From CBDFGN01 sp965247065 (GTDB taxonomy: Bacteria; Bacteroidota; Bacteroidia; Cytophagales; Cyclobacteriaceae): a stretch of DNA of 64,000 nucleotides. The stretch spans positions 1,178,001 to 1,242,000 of the forward strand of contig CBDFGN010000006.1 of NCBI GenBank assembly GCA_965247065.1, written 5' to 3'. Position 1 is the first letter of the stretch, and each line of letters begins with the position of its first letter. A program made the position numbers and the translations under genes. Under the pieces are notes generated by a model. It was not told where the DNA came from and ran no database searches. It saw only the letters and a list, made by a program, of their open reading frames with translations. Shown here one piece after another: positions 36,497 to 46,589 of the stretch.

Positions 36497-38965
36497 CTAG
36501 TGCTTTTGGATTCTCTTTATCACACTGTATTCTTTTCCGGTAACCCGCAATACATAAATGCCCTGGGGCTTAGTTCTCAAATCGACTTCAGTGAATAAGT
36601 TCCTTCCGGATAAATGAAGTGGCGCTTCACCCAGAACCCGGCCGGTAACATCCATGTAGGTAAGCGATGGATTGTCCCCCAAAATACTAACCATGTCTTC
36701 AATTTTGACCTTGACCAACCCCTGGGTGGGATTAGGATAGATCCTGGATTGCCTGGGAAATTAGCTCTTCGATACCAGTAACCTCACTCACTATGACAGT
36801 GAATGTAACTAGTACCACATCAGTACCATCAGTGATTGTAATGGATACCGTGGTTTCCCCGGTAGCAAACGCATTAGGCTTAATAATCAAAAACAGCCCA
36901 TCTTCCCGTTCCTCGAAGAAAATATTCTCATTGGAAATGACATCGGGATTGCTGGAAACCACTTCAACTACAGTTACCTCGTCGCCATCCGGATCGGAAA
37001 ATTCAATCTTAATGACAATCGGCGTGTTTTTGGCCGTTATTTGATCGTCAAGGAAAAATTCGGGTGGTTCATTAAGGATATTGTCAATATCTCCCACCTT
37101 GACTTCCCAGGTGACTTCTTCAATACTATACAAGACACCCTCGTCTTCCAGGTCTCGATCAAATACCTGCAGTTCCAGCAAATATTTCCCTACACCCCTT
37201 GTTATTTCTGTATCGCCAAACTCTATGGTGCCCACCCGTTCACCACCTCCATCAAGCTCCTCAAGGAAGAGTATTCGAAAATGCAGATTGTCACAATTGT
37301 CGCTTGAAGCAGCATCGAAAAGAGAAGCTTGAGCGGTCCTTTCCTGATCTTCGTTACTAACCAGGCTGATGACGTTTCGTCCTACAGCCTCAGGTGCGAT
37401 TTCGTCAACAACATTGACACCAATATTCTGTGGATCCGCATCGTTTCCTGAGTCATCGGTTACTGTGAAGGACACTGAAATGTCCATACCCACATCTCCG
37501 CAATTAAAAACAGTCCGCGACTCCGGACTGATACCGGGTGTCAAATCTTCGTCACAATTATCACCACCTTCCCAGCCAATGTCATCAGGGCTAAGAGTAG
37601 CTTGTCCGGATGGATCCAGAGAGACTGTTACGTTTGATTCCGCTTCAAATTCTGGCGCAATGTTGTCCTCAACCGTCACCGTTGTAGGAGATACCTCGGT
37701 AGAATTATTGGCTAGATCAGTTACCCGTAGGGTTCCTCCTTCTTCTACCCTAGATCATCGCAGTCAAAAATTATTGGGAAATCCACCAACTCCAATTCCC
37801 CTTCACCAATTTCAATTGTTAAGTCCTCATCGCCGGTAGAATTATCAGATATACCCAATTGATCAATGAATTCTTCCAGAGTTATCGTTGCACCACCTTC
37901 CTCATCGAGTTCGACGAGTAAGTTCGACCCCAACACCACCGGCGCGTCTTCGTCCACCCCGGGTGGGGTCAACTGGAAATCATCAAGCTTGAATGAGGAG
38001 CTTCCACTGCCGGTTATGGCGAGCAAAATAGATATGACCCCGTCGGAAAGTTCGTCGTAAAGAACCGGAAGCTCAAATGCCGTGTAATTAAGGGCATCGG
38101 TATCTATCGTAAGCGTGCTGGTGTTAGTAGGAGTACTGTCATCCAAGTTGTCGACTGTGAAAACCGTTATCGTAGCCTGGTCGGTGGGGGCACAGTTAAA
38201 CTTATAGTACCCACTTAGGATGAGGTCGGGTTCCCCACTACACTGAATAACGGTAAGGGCGTCTGCATCTGCACCTCCCAATCCTGGATCGCTAAACAAT
38301 TCAAAAGCTAGGTCTCCGGTCCTGGCGTCGGAGGTTACATCCAAATTAACAGGACTAATGCCGAACAACGCACCAAGAAAACTATTGAAACCAGGGATCC
38401 AACCAGAAGGGGCATTGAATGGGAATGTACCGTTTGGACCGATCGGACCGCCAAGCCCTCCATTACTAAACGAGCCGGTATAATACGTTTCGAAGCCGGG
38501 AGTAGGAATTACGCACTCCGGCGCTGTATCTATCCCGGTGCCGGTAACGGTGAAGGTGTAAGGATTTTCGTCGCTATCATCACTTTCAATGCTTACAATG
38601 ATGCTTTTCGATCCGGGTGTTGTTGGATTAAAAGTGAGCAGAAATCCGGTTAGGCCATTCATGGCTATCACTTCACCGGAAGGATCTGATTCCAAAAGGA
38701 ACTCTCCAGGATCATCTCCTCCAATGGTGATGGCGTTGATGGATCCTAAAGTCAAATCGGAACTCCCAATGTTCTTTATTGTAAACCAGTTAGATGCCGG
38801 AACGTTGATCATCACGTCCCCAACCTCGAACTGGCCGGCTCCTGAAACAAGCTCTGAACCGTCCCAACTCACTTCAATCTCCGGTTGGGCATCAACCTTG
38901 GATGCGAAAATGAATAGTAAACAGCCAAGGAGTAGCTTAATTGGTAAAGTAGCGATTTTCTTCAT
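36497..38965 (-). CDS. Large T9SS-exported multidomain protein, disrupted by two single-base indels
   Basis: Three consecutive frames form one 822-residue protein. The first (38965 to about 37748) has a signal peptide, a choice-of-anchor D domain (IGSSDLTLGSINAITIGGDD, FNPTTPGSKSI) and a jelly-roll-like domain with DPGLGGADADALTV. The second (to about 36755) has HYR-like and cadherin-like repeats (TVEDNIAPEFEAES, PPEFFLDDQITAKNTPI). The third ends in a T9SS type A domain beginning RIYPNPTQG. The breaks fall at CCC (37748-37750, one base lost) and GGG (36755-36757, one base gained). The net length is a multiple of three. It is probably a cell-surface adhesin or binding protein. Confidence 0.78.
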
Positions 38966-39273
38966 TTGCGGTGACTTGTTAGCCTAAACCACCCCGCACA
39001 TTCTCCAACAACTTGATAGGATTTTGTCGGTCCATTGCATAGAGCGGAACAGCATCAGTTTGGTTAAAATGAGAATTGGGTAATTCTAGCGGGAAATTGC
39101 CGAAATTTTTGCAATAAATCAATAAGAAATGGGAAAAAAATAACTGTTTTGAGTCGAGAGTGCTTAATGGAACAACCATAGCCAATTAAAACATTGCCCA
39201 TTGCCCACTGTCCCAAGCTGTGTTGCATTGTTTTGCCGTTTAGCTGATCAGTGGAGACCTGGTCAGCTGTTGG

Positions 39274-39321
39274 CATTCGCCATTTCGTCATTCGCCCTTG
39301 TTCGCCCTTGACTGTTCGCTG
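39274..39321. repeat. Degenerate ATTCGCC quasi-tandem repeat
   Basis: About six imperfect units of ATTCGCC, TTTCGTC, ATTCGCCC, TTGTTCGCCC and TTCGCTG lie within 48 bases, downstream of the 193-residue exported protein gene. Confidence 0.6.
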
Positions 39322-39361
39322 TTTTTGGTTTTACTTGAGCCTATTGAAGAAAAGGGTCCCA

Positions 39362-39385
39362 AATCAACGAATCAACGAATCAAGG
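39362..39385. repeat. AATCAACG tandem repeat (three units)
   Basis: Two perfect AATCAACG copies and one AATCAAGG lie end to end, 15 bases before the stop of the adjacent minus-strand gene. Confidence 0.7.
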
Positions 39386-39399
39386 ATATTCACTCATTA

Positions 39400-39981
39400 T
39401 CAATTCGGCGGACTGATCATTATGTGTGCCCGGTGAGTTCCGGGGTCCATGATCCATGGTCCACCAGGAACGATTGGCTGCAGCGGAAGCCCGGTAGACT
39501 CAGGCGTCGCATAAGGAATGTAAACAACATAGCGGTAGGCTGCGTCGATAACCGAGTCCGTAGCTGGATCGTATTTTCCATGGGACCCGGACAAGATGTG
39601 TAGTGTGGTAGGTTGGGACGGCATTTTGAGCTTTCCCGCCTGAACCTCCTCTTCGCGAATATCGAAGACCTCCTTTGAATTCTTGCCCTGGGCCTTTAAT
39701 TCCCGGCCCCGGGACATAAATGGCTCAAGATCCCTATGATAGCAAGCCACATTGAATCCCGCTTTTTCGGGGTCATCAGACAGGCAGATGATCTCATTGG
39801 TTCCTTTTCGAATTATAGAAAGCTGGCCCGGGTCGTCATAACCCAGGACCGTAGCGCCAGCACGCATATCTTCAGGAGCTGCCATGACTGCAGCCCCAAT
39901 CTGATCTTGGTGCCCAATTTGGGCGGTACAATACACAAATTGCAGTGCCATTAGGAGAATTAGGGGAGTCGCGACATTCAT
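39400..39981 (-). CDS. Exported protein of unknown function
   Basis: A 193-residue protein from the ATG at 39979-39981, with a signal peptide cleaved near YCTAQ. The upstream part of the frame (to 40050) is unlikely coding. The mature part contains MAAPEDMRAGATVLGYD, CLSDDPEKAGFNVACYH, with a possible Cys pair, and PGGPWIMDPGTHRAHIM. Its HIL motif and final H-x-H-x-M suggest a metal site, but I recognise no family. Confidence 0.68.
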   Translation of the reverse strand: MNVATPLILLMALQFVYCTAQIGHQDQIGAAVMAAPEDMRAGATVLGYDDPGQLSIIRKGTNEIICLSDDPEKAGFNVACYHRDLEPFMSRGRELKAQGKNSKEVFDIREEEVQAGKLKMPSQPTTLHILSGSHGKYDPATDSVIDAAYRYVVYIPYATPESTGLPLQPIVPGGPWIMDPGTHRAHIMISPPN

Positions 39982-40203
39982 TTGTTTTTTTTTATTACGG
40001 AAATTTTGTGATAAAATTAGGAAGATTTTGCAGTTCTGCCCAATTCGCAAATTATCTGGATAACTGAAGAACCTGCCTTTGTCCGAACAGTGTCAATGTT
40101 TTAGACTTTCAATAATAGTAAATCACTAAAGTTTACATATATTTATTTGGAACTGGAAGGGTAAGGACTTTTGACTTAATATTACTAGCTAATCGCGCTT
40201 AAA

Positions 40204-40458
40204 ATGAATTTGTATCTAGGTAACCTGAATTTTGACGCTAAAGAAAGTGAAATCGAAGAGCTGTTTAACCAGTTTGGACAGGTACAATCTGTCAAAATAA
40301 TCAGGGATCGTTATTCTGGAAAATCCAGGGGCTTTGCTTTTGTGGAATTGGATTCCGCCGAGGCCGGAGAGAAGGCCTTGGAGCAACTAAACGAAACCGA
40401 ATTTTTGGGAAGAAAGATTCTGGTCAACAAGGCCAGGGATCAGGGGGAATCTGATTGA
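40204..40458 (+). CDS. RNA-recognition-motif (RRM) RNA-binding protein
   Basis: An 84-residue protein consisting of one RRM. RNP2 is LYLGNL (3-8) and RNP1 is RGFAFVEL (42-49), with the aromatic residues needed to stack on RNA. It belongs to the small single-RRM proteins widespread in Bacteroidota and cyanobacteria, which act as post-transcriptional regulators or RNA chaperones. The basic C-terminal helix (GRKILVNKARDQG) completes the fold. An inverted repeat without a T-run follows the stop. Confidence 0.93.
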   Translation: MNLYLGNLNFDAKESEIEELFNQFGQVQSVKIIRDRYSGKSRGFAFVELDSAEAGEKALEQLNETEFLGRKILVNKARDQGESD

Positions 40459-40738
40459 GACGGGCTGATCGAGCATTCTGAAAGAAACGCTCTCGGAATT
40501 CACCAGACCTGATATTCTTTGTACAACCAGCTCCTTTTTGTTAGTTCTACAAGTAGCTCAGGCTATACTTAAATATTTTCAGCGTTGAGTTGAGGTTTTC
40601 CTTGTGCACCAGTAAATACCCCTCCACGGCTTTGCTGGAAGTTATGTGGGGTCGAAACTTTAAGGAATAGGACCCTCTTCTTCACATTTTTCGAAAATCG
40701 GATTTCTCCCGGGGTGCAAGAACTAAAATCATGAGCCG

Positions 40739-41193
40739 TTGAGATTTGTTGAAGAGGGTGATCAATTTGAGTTCCCATATCGTCCCCATCTCTTTGGATT
40801 GGATCTCCCCAACCGCTACGACTTGGTATTTTTCCCGCCAGATTCTATAGTAGCGCGAGAACTAGGGCTGGAACTGGACGACATAATGTCCACGCCCCGA
40901 TCGGAAAAGAACACTGTATACCCCCCCAAATTGGAGCCTAATGGAGTATTTCAATTTGTAGCAACCGATCATCTCCGTTTTTCCGGCACCGACTGGTGGG
41001 TGAAGCAGCGTAAATATTCCATTTCCGATGTGTACTAGAATTTTTGAGAGCCGTTTTTTCGGAGACTGATTGGCGGGGGAGCCTTTTGGATACCACCCCA
41101 GGCAATGTGCCAACCAACTTCACCAACGGCGCAGTTGGGTTCTTTTCAGCTTGCGATGTGGATGTCCTGCTATATCGCTTTCCTACCAAATGA
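40739..41193 (+). pseudogene. Decayed gene resembling the C-terminal part of a DUF4249-type protein
   Basis: One frame encodes GDQFEFPYRPHLF through RKYSISDVY, where a TAG stops it at 41036-41038. After the stop and a missing T in a T5 run, another frame continues as NFLRAVFSETDW, GSLLDTTPGNVPTNFTNG and AVGFFSACDV to a TGA at 41191. The closing order (NVxTN, then GxxGFFSA) is reminiscent of DUF4249, an exported Bacteroidota family often near TonB receptors. The match is by eye and uncertain. The preceding 280 bases hold no recognisable 5' part. Confidence 0.4.
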
Positions 41194-41229
41194 ACTTCGG
41201 GAGAACTGGGGGGTGTATGATTGTCATTT

Positions 41230-41634
41230 TCAGTACTTGAACTCGATTTGCTGATTAATGCCAGGGCTTAAACTTTTGGCTACCGGGCAGTTTCTAGCCG
41301 TTTGTTCAAGAAACACTTTATCCTGTCGCGAATATTTCTCAGCAGGCATCTCAATGGTGATTTTGATGTCGGATACTCTCCGAGGATCGAGTGACATCAC
41401 TTTTTGCATTTCCGCTTTTGCTTTTCCAAATGAAATACCCTGATTGGCAGCCTTTATCCCCATGGTTGTTAACATGCAGGTTGCCAGTGAGGTCGAAAGT
41501 AGGTCGGTCGGGGAGAAAGCTTGACCTTTTCCGTGGTTGTCAGTTGGAGCATCGGTAATGATAGAGCCCCCTGATTGGGAATGGATACAGGTGGTTCTTA
41601 GCTCACCCCCATAAAGAATAGTTGCTGTTGCCAT
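41230..41634 (-). CDS. OsmC/Ohr-family peroxiredoxin-like protein
   Basis: A 134-residue protein of the OsmC fold, with the two reactive cysteines in the usual places: LSTSLATCMLTTMG and RNCPVAKSL. The N-terminal GGELRTTCIHSQSG and the FSPTDLLS turn also match the family. OsmC proteins reduce organic hydroperoxides with thiol cofactors. It is followed 64 bases away by an MDR-type reductase transcribed in the same direction. Confidence 0.9.
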   Translation of the reverse strand: MATATILYGGELRTTCIHSQSGGSIITDAPTDNHGKGQAFSPTDLLSTSLATCMLTTMGIKAANQGISFGKAKAEMQKVMSLDPRRVSDIKITIEMPAEKYSRQDKVFLEQTARNCPVAKSLSPGINQQIEFKY

Positions 41635-41697
41635 TATGTTGTTTTAGGTTATTAATCCTCAGTTACCAGATATGGTTAGTTGCTCATTGCTGAATCC

Positions 41698-42666
41698 TCA
41701 CAATTCAACAACTACCTTGCCAGTAGCCTGATTAGTTTCCATATACCGGTGCGCCTCCACAATTTCATCTAGCTTAAAGCTCCGGTCAATGTTTAGTTTC
41801 ACAGACCCGCTTTCAATTGCCGAAATAAATTCTTGCAGGATCTCCTTATTCAGGTTCGATGCCTCTCCCATGTAAACCGTGAGCCGGCCCAAAGACGGGA
41901 TGTCACCCATAGGAGTGAAATCCTTCAAGGCCCACTCGCTTCCCAGAATGCCCGTCATGCATACCATGCCTTTTGGCCGGATGCACTGGAGAGAATCTTT
42001 TAACGTTTGAGTGCCGACCAGTTCAAGCACCTTATCCACACCATCCGGAAATATCGCCTTGATCTTGGCAGAGATCGAGCCCTCATCTATTATCACGTGG
42101 TCCACTCCGTTTTCGATCAGAATGTGCTCCCTACCAGGATTTCGAGTGGTCGATGCAACCGTCAAACCCAAATGCCTGGCCAATTGAGCCGCCAGCATTC
42201 CAATTGAGGAGGTTCCTCCTCTTATCAAGAGGACTTCACTTTTTTGGACCTCCAGAGCCTGGTTCAATGAGCCGGAAACGGTTTGAAACATTTCTGGAAT
42301 CGCTCCAAGAACTCCCCACGGTAAATGTCTTTCAAATGGAAAAACGATGGGCCGTGGCACCACGGCATATTCGGCATATCCTCCATCGAATTCTCTACCC
42401 ATTCCGCCCATTATGGCCACCACCGGTTGACCCTGCAAGTAGGTTCCTGACGGGTCTTCCTCGATGCTACCTACGCATTCGATTCCCTGTATCCTGGGAA
42501 ATTGGACGCCGGGAGAGTGGCCCTGTCGAGTGAACAGTTCCGAGCGGTTTAGGCCGAAAGCCCTTATTTTGATCAGGACCCACCCTTCCTTTATTATTGG
42601 GGTCGGCCGTGACTGTATCTCGATTACTTCCGGAGGTCCGGCTTTGGTTGTTACTGCTGCCTTCAT
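41698..42666 (-). CDS. Zinc-free MDR-type quinone oxidoreductase
   Basis: A 322-residue protein from the ATG at 42664-42666 (MKAAVTTKAGPPEV). An extra 12 residues upstream in frame are unlikely. The motifs NRSELFTRQGHSPG, IQGIECVG, RGGTSSIGMLAAQLA and MTGILGSEW fit NADPH-dependent quinone oxidoreductases of the medium-chain family. Structural-zinc cysteines are absent. It is distant from the similar enzyme at 27843. Confidence 0.88.
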   Translation of the reverse strand: MKAAVTTKAGPPEVIEIQSRPTPIIKEGWVLIKIRAFGLNRSELFTRQGHSPGVQFPRIQGIECVGSIEEDPSGTYLQGQPVVAIMGGMGREFDGGYAEYAVVPRPIVFPFERHLPWGVLGAIPEMFQTVSGSLNQALEVQKSEVLLIRGGTSSIGMLAAQLARHLGLTVASTTRNPGREHILIENGVDHVIIDEGSISAKIKAIFPDGVDKVLELVGTQTLKDSLQCIRPKGMVCMTGILGSEWALKDFTPMGDIPSLGRLTVYMGEASNLNKEILQEFISAIESGSVKLNIDRSFKLDEIVEAHRYMETNQATGKVVVEL

Positions 42667-42902
42667 ATATTTCCTAAGGTAGTCGGTTCTTGCTTTGCTC
42701 AAGCTCCTCTTAGGAACATATTATCCTTACTATTGGTCAATGGGAAACGTGTAGGATTACTGAAACCGTTGCCACAAGGATCAATCATGTCCGCTCTCCA
42801 CAGCTTCGTTAACCCTCCTTTGGATTTACAACAGACTATCGATTTAAACGCAAAACAGGGAGATCTTTAGTCAAAGAATCTCCAAAATGAGTAATTTGCA
42901 AT

Positions 42903-43292
42903 GTGGTAGGTGCCAAATCGAGACTCTTTTTATTGATTGTTGCCATTATGCTCTTCCCCTGGCAAATGGTATGCATGACCCATCCCACGGGCCATGGGCA
43001 TCATCATCCCCCTGGAGAACTGAGCCCTTGTGAAAAGCAGAAGCGATGCAAGGAAACATCTTTTTGGCCCCAGATGGACTGCCAAAGAATAGCCCTTGAA
43101 GCCGACTATTTTCAGGTACCTAAAAACGATCCAATCAGCAAGCATACTCAAACATTTCTGGTTTTATGGGTCCTGTTGGACCTCCGCAAAATTGAATTAC
43201 CGGAGGCGCCGCATCTTGGGTTGCCGGAATCCACCGGTGATTCTGATCCACCCCTTGAAGGCCATTTCCTTCGCGGACCCCCTTTATCTTAA
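42903..43292 (+). CDS. Small histidine-rich exported protein upstream of the RND operon
   Basis: A 129-residue protein beginning at a GTG, with a signal peptide and a mature N-terminus containing HPTGHGHHHPPGE and several Cys residues (SPCEKQKRC and MDCQR). The His/Cys cluster suggests metal binding. It sits 157 bases before the RND pump gene on the same strand, as small metal-binding proteins often do in heavy-metal efflux operons. No defined family is recognised and the start is uncertain. Confidence 0.55.
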   Translation: MVGAKSRLFLLIVAIMLFPWQMVCMTHPTGHGHHHPPGELSPCEKQKRCKETSFWPQMDCQRIALEADYFQVPKNDPISKHTQTFLVLWVLLDLRKIELPEAPHLGLPESTGDSDPPLEGHFLRGPPLS

Positions 43293-43449
43293 TTTTTCCT
43301 CCAGGCACGGCTAAGTCTGTGGAACGGCAAAACCGGGGTGGCTTCTTACCTCCGGAGACCCGTTGCGATCAGGCCCTTGGCTGCTTCAGAGCCACAACTT
43401 TTTGTCTGGAGTTTGAGGTTTATTCCGGAATTAAGCTAACCATAAAATT

Positions 43450-46400
43450 ATGATAAAACGATCCTTTGAGAACCCGCACCTGGCCATGGTGTTCGCGATC
43501 GTAGTGGCTGTCCTGGCAGGGGTCCTTATCCCAAGGATGCCAGTAGACATACTTCCCCAATTCAAAAAATCTGCTATGCAAATCCTGACACTGTATCCAG
43601 GGATGCCCGCCGAAGTGGTGGAGAAAGACATAACCAGCCGCATGGAGCGTTGGACAGGTCAATCCCCGGGCATTGAGAAACAACTCAGCAAGAGCATTAT
43701 GGGGGTCAGCATTGTCACTAATTTCTATGGTGAGGATATCGACCCGGCCGAAGCTATGGCCAACACTTCCTCCTACGCCATGAGTGATATGTATTATCAA
43801 CCGCCAGGTACTCTGCCGCCAATGGTGCAGCCGTTCGACCCAACAGCAAGTAAGCCGCTGATGCTGCTGACGGTGAGTAGTAGCGAAAAAAGTGGCAAAG
43901 AGTTGTACGATATAGCCTATTATAACCTTAGACAGATGCTGAGCGGCGTGCCAGGGATTGTAGCCCCGGCTGCTTACGGTGGCTCTTTACGGAGAATTCA
44001 CATCTATGTGGACCCGTCGAAACTAGAGTCATTGGGTATCTCCCAAACCCGGGTAAATGATGCCATAAAAAAGAACACAACCATGATTCCATCCGGAATT
44101 GCACAAATAGGTATGATAAACTATGGGATAGACGCGAAAGGAATGATCATTGATGTCAACGATTTCAATGATATAGTCATCACTTATAAAAATGGTAAGC
44201 CGATCTATATTAAGGATGTTGGCTACGCGGATGATGCCAGCGTAATACAGACCAATATTGCCCGCGTAGACGGAAAGGAACAGGTTTACCTGCCGATATT
44301 CAAGCGGCCTGGCGCCAATACCATTGCTTCTGTGGAGGCGGTAAAAAAAGCCTTACCCAGTTTGAAAGTGCGGATGCCGGAGGATGTTCAATTGGCGGTT
44401 ATTTTTGACCAGAGTTCCTACGTTCGTAATGCCATATCGGGGCTGACAAGAGCCTGGCTGGGCGGGTTGATGCTGGTGGTTGTGGTATTGATCCTGTTCC
44501 TGGGCAGTTTTCGCTCCGCCTTAATTGTTTCCATCAGCTTGCCCCTTTCAATTCTCTTTGCCTTCGTAGTTCTTTCATTTACCGGACAGGCCATCAACAG
44601 CGTCACCTTGGGCGGGATGGCACTCGTCCTTGGGTTGCTGGTGGATAATTCCATTGTAGTACTGGAGAACATCGATCGGCACCTGAGAATGGGCAAGCCA
44701 GCCTGGCAAAGTGCCAGGGAAGCTGCCCTGGAAGTAGCCACTCCTGTGCTGGCCTCAACAGTAGTGATCACCGTAGTATTCTTTCCGGTAATTTTCCTTA
44801 CCGGGATGGTGAAGTTTTTGTTCTCACCACTTGCCATTACCGTTGCCGGGGCCATGATCGGCTCGTACATTTTTTCACTGACTGTGGTTCCGTTGGCAGC
44901 GGCTCATTTATTCCGCAACCTGCAGGCTCAGCCACTGCCGGAAAGTCAGGCAAAAGCGCTGCCGAATGCCGATTCTCAAAGCACCAATTTTTTCGGCTTT
45001 TTCCAAAGATTTGTGGAGCGCTTGCGCCGGCGCTATGAGCGGAGTCTACTGAAAGCTCTTCAATATAGATGGCCGGTTTTAGCTGGAGTCTCAGCTCTCT
45101 TCATTTTTTCATTGTTTCTAATGAAAAATCTTGGCTACGAACTATTCCCACAATCAGATGTGGGACAAATGGAAATTCAAGTGCGACTGGAATCCGGAAC
45201 GCCGCTTAAGGTTGCTGAGCAAACCGTCGCCGACATGGAGCGGCTCGTGCGCGAAGAGTTAGGGCCTGATCTTCAGCAGATCGTGTCCAACATTGGTATA
45301 TTCTACGACCTTCCAGCTGCCTATACTCCAAATTCCGGAACCCAGGACGCTTTCATTGGAATCCAGTTGAAGGAAGATCACGATATCAGCACCTTTAAAT
45401 ACGCGGCCCGTTTGCGGGTGAAGTTGCAGCAACAATTTCCGGGTGTAGAGCTCAGCTTCAATACCGGAGGATTAATCACTGCAGCACTCAATGAGGGCAA
45501 GCCGGCTCCCGTGGACCTACAGATAATTGGAAATGATCTGTACACACTAAGACAGATTGCCCGACGGCTTCAGGATACAATCTCCAGTATTCCGGCTACC
45601 CGGGATGTGCGTATCCTGCAGCGGTTGGACCAACCGACCAAGGATATTGATCTGGATAGGATAAAGGCCGCGGAACTGGGAGTGGAGCCTGTGGATGCAA
45701 TCAAAAATATTGTGTCAGCCCTTAATTCCTCGGCTACTTTTGACAAGGCGTTTTGGATTGATGAACGCAATGGGAACCACTATTATGTTGGGGTTACCTA
45801 TCCACAGTACCTCATCGATGATGAGCATGTGCTTAGCAACATTACGGTTAGCAGTGAAACTCATTCAGAGCCTGTACCGTTTCGCAACTTTTCAAAAATC
45901 AGTGAATCAACCAATCCCGTGGAGATCAACCATTACAACTTACAAAGGGAATTTAATGTGTACGCCAACGTAGAAGGGGCTGACATTGGTGGTGTTTCTG
46001 ATGAAATCCAAAGGAGAATCGATATCATGGAGTTTCCCAAGGGATACAGCGTAAGGTTCAGCGGAGAGATAGCTACCATGAAAAGTTCTTTGGGAAATCT
46101 TGGACTTGGTCTCGGGTTGGCCGTCATACTGGCTTTTCTAATTGTTGTGCCGCTATTTCGGTCCTTCCGACAACCTCTCATAATCATCATGGCGTTTCCT
46201 CTTGGAATTATCGGTGTCTCCCTTATGATGTGGGCGACCAGTACCTACCTCAACGTACAATCTCTAATGGGAATCATCATGATGGTAGGCATTGCGGTGT
46301 CTTACGGAAATATCCTGATCGACCGCATAAACGTGCTTGTAAATGAAGGACAAACAAAGTTAAAAGCAATAGTGAGTGGGGCAGCAGACCGTTTTAGGCC

Positions 46401-46587
46401 GGTTTTGATGACCGCGGGAACCACCATATTCGGACTACTGCCTACGGCGATATCGGCAAGCCCGGGATCGGAATCAAATGTACCGCTTGCCATCGCGGTA
46501 ATTGGCGGCACCTTTATGGCCACTTTGCTAACGCTGTACATTATCCCAATTCTCTATTTATTAATTGCCAAAACTAAAATCAATTAA
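43450..46587 (+). CDS. RND-family efflux pump, inner-membrane transporter
   Basis: A 1045-residue AcrB/CusA-superfamily pump with the expected two halves, each with a large periplasmic domain and six membrane spans. Helix 4 reads LGLLVDNSIVVLENIDRH, so only one acidic residue occupies the place where AcrB has Asp-Asp. PGGxx-like turns and VAPAAYGG, GSFRSALIVSISLP and TVVITVVFFPVIFLTGM match multidrug-type members. It is the first gene of a three-gene operon, two bases before the adaptor gene. The substrate is unknown; the His-rich protein upstream leaves metals possible. Confidence 0.92.
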   Translation: MIKRSFENPHLAMVFAIVVAVLAGVLIPRMPVDILPQFKKSAMQILTLYPGMPAEVVEKDITSRMERWTGQSPGIEKQLSKSIMGVSIVTNFYGEDIDPAEAMANTSSYAMSDMYYQPPGTLPPMVQPFDPTASKPLMLLTVSSSEKSGKELYDIAYYNLRQMLSGVPGIVAPAAYGGSLRRIHIYVDPSKLESLGISQTRVNDAIKKNTTMIPSGIAQIGMINYGIDAKGMIIDVNDFNDIVITYKNGKPIYIKDVGYADDASVIQTNIARVDGKEQVYLPIFKRPGANTIASVEAVKKALPSLKVRMPEDVQLAVIFDQSSYVRNAISGLTRAWLGGLMLVVVVLILFLGSFRSALIVSISLPLSILFAFVVLSFTGQAINSVTLGGMALVLGLLVDNSIVVLENIDRHLRMGKPAWQSAREAALEVATPVLASTVVITVVFFPVIFLTGMVKFLFSPLAITVAGAMIGSYIFSLTVVPLAAAHLFRNLQAQPLPESQAKALPNADSQSTNFFGFFQRFVERLRRRYERSLLKALQYRWPVLAGVSALFIFSLFLMKNLGYELFPQSDVGQMEIQVRLESGTPLKVAEQTVADMERLVREELGPDLQQIVSNIGIFYDLPAAYTPNSGTQDAFIGIQLKEDHDISTFKYAARLRVKLQQQFPGVELSFNTGGLITAALNEGKPAPVDLQIIGNDLYTLRQIARRLQDTISSIPATRDVRILQRLDQPTKDIDLDRIKAAELGVEPVDAIKNIVSALNSSATFDKAFWIDERNGNHYYVGVTYPQYLIDDEHVLSNITVSSETHSEPVPFRNFSKISESTNPVEINHYNLQREFNVYANVEGADIGGVSDEIQRRIDIMEFPKGYSVRFSGEIATMKSSLGNLGLGLGLAVILAFLIVVPLFRSFRQPLIIIMAFPLGIIGVSLMMWATSTYLNVQSLMGIIMMVGIAVSYGNILIDRINVLVNEGQTKLKAIVSGAADRFRPVLMTAGTTIFGLLPTAISASPGSESNVPLAIAVIGGTFMATLLTLYIIPILYLLIAKTKIN

Positions 46588-46589
46588 TC

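Larger units (their letters stand above)
38966..39399. other. Intergenic region rich in short quasi-repeats, no gene
   Basis: Three different short-word repeats follow one another: TTGCCCA words near 39195-39213, ATTCGCC/TTCGCCC words at 39274-39321 and AATCAACG units at 39362-39385. No coding frame with recognisable content is present on either strand. Confidence 0.6.

Noticed and set aside
37041..37839. Several open frames antisense to the large T9SS protein
   Set aside because: They are low-complexity Ser/Thr/Pro shadows of an acidic beta-repeat protein.
40470..40500. Hairpin after the RRM gene
   Set aside because: The inverted repeat is imperfect and lacks a T-run, so it is not a convincing terminator.
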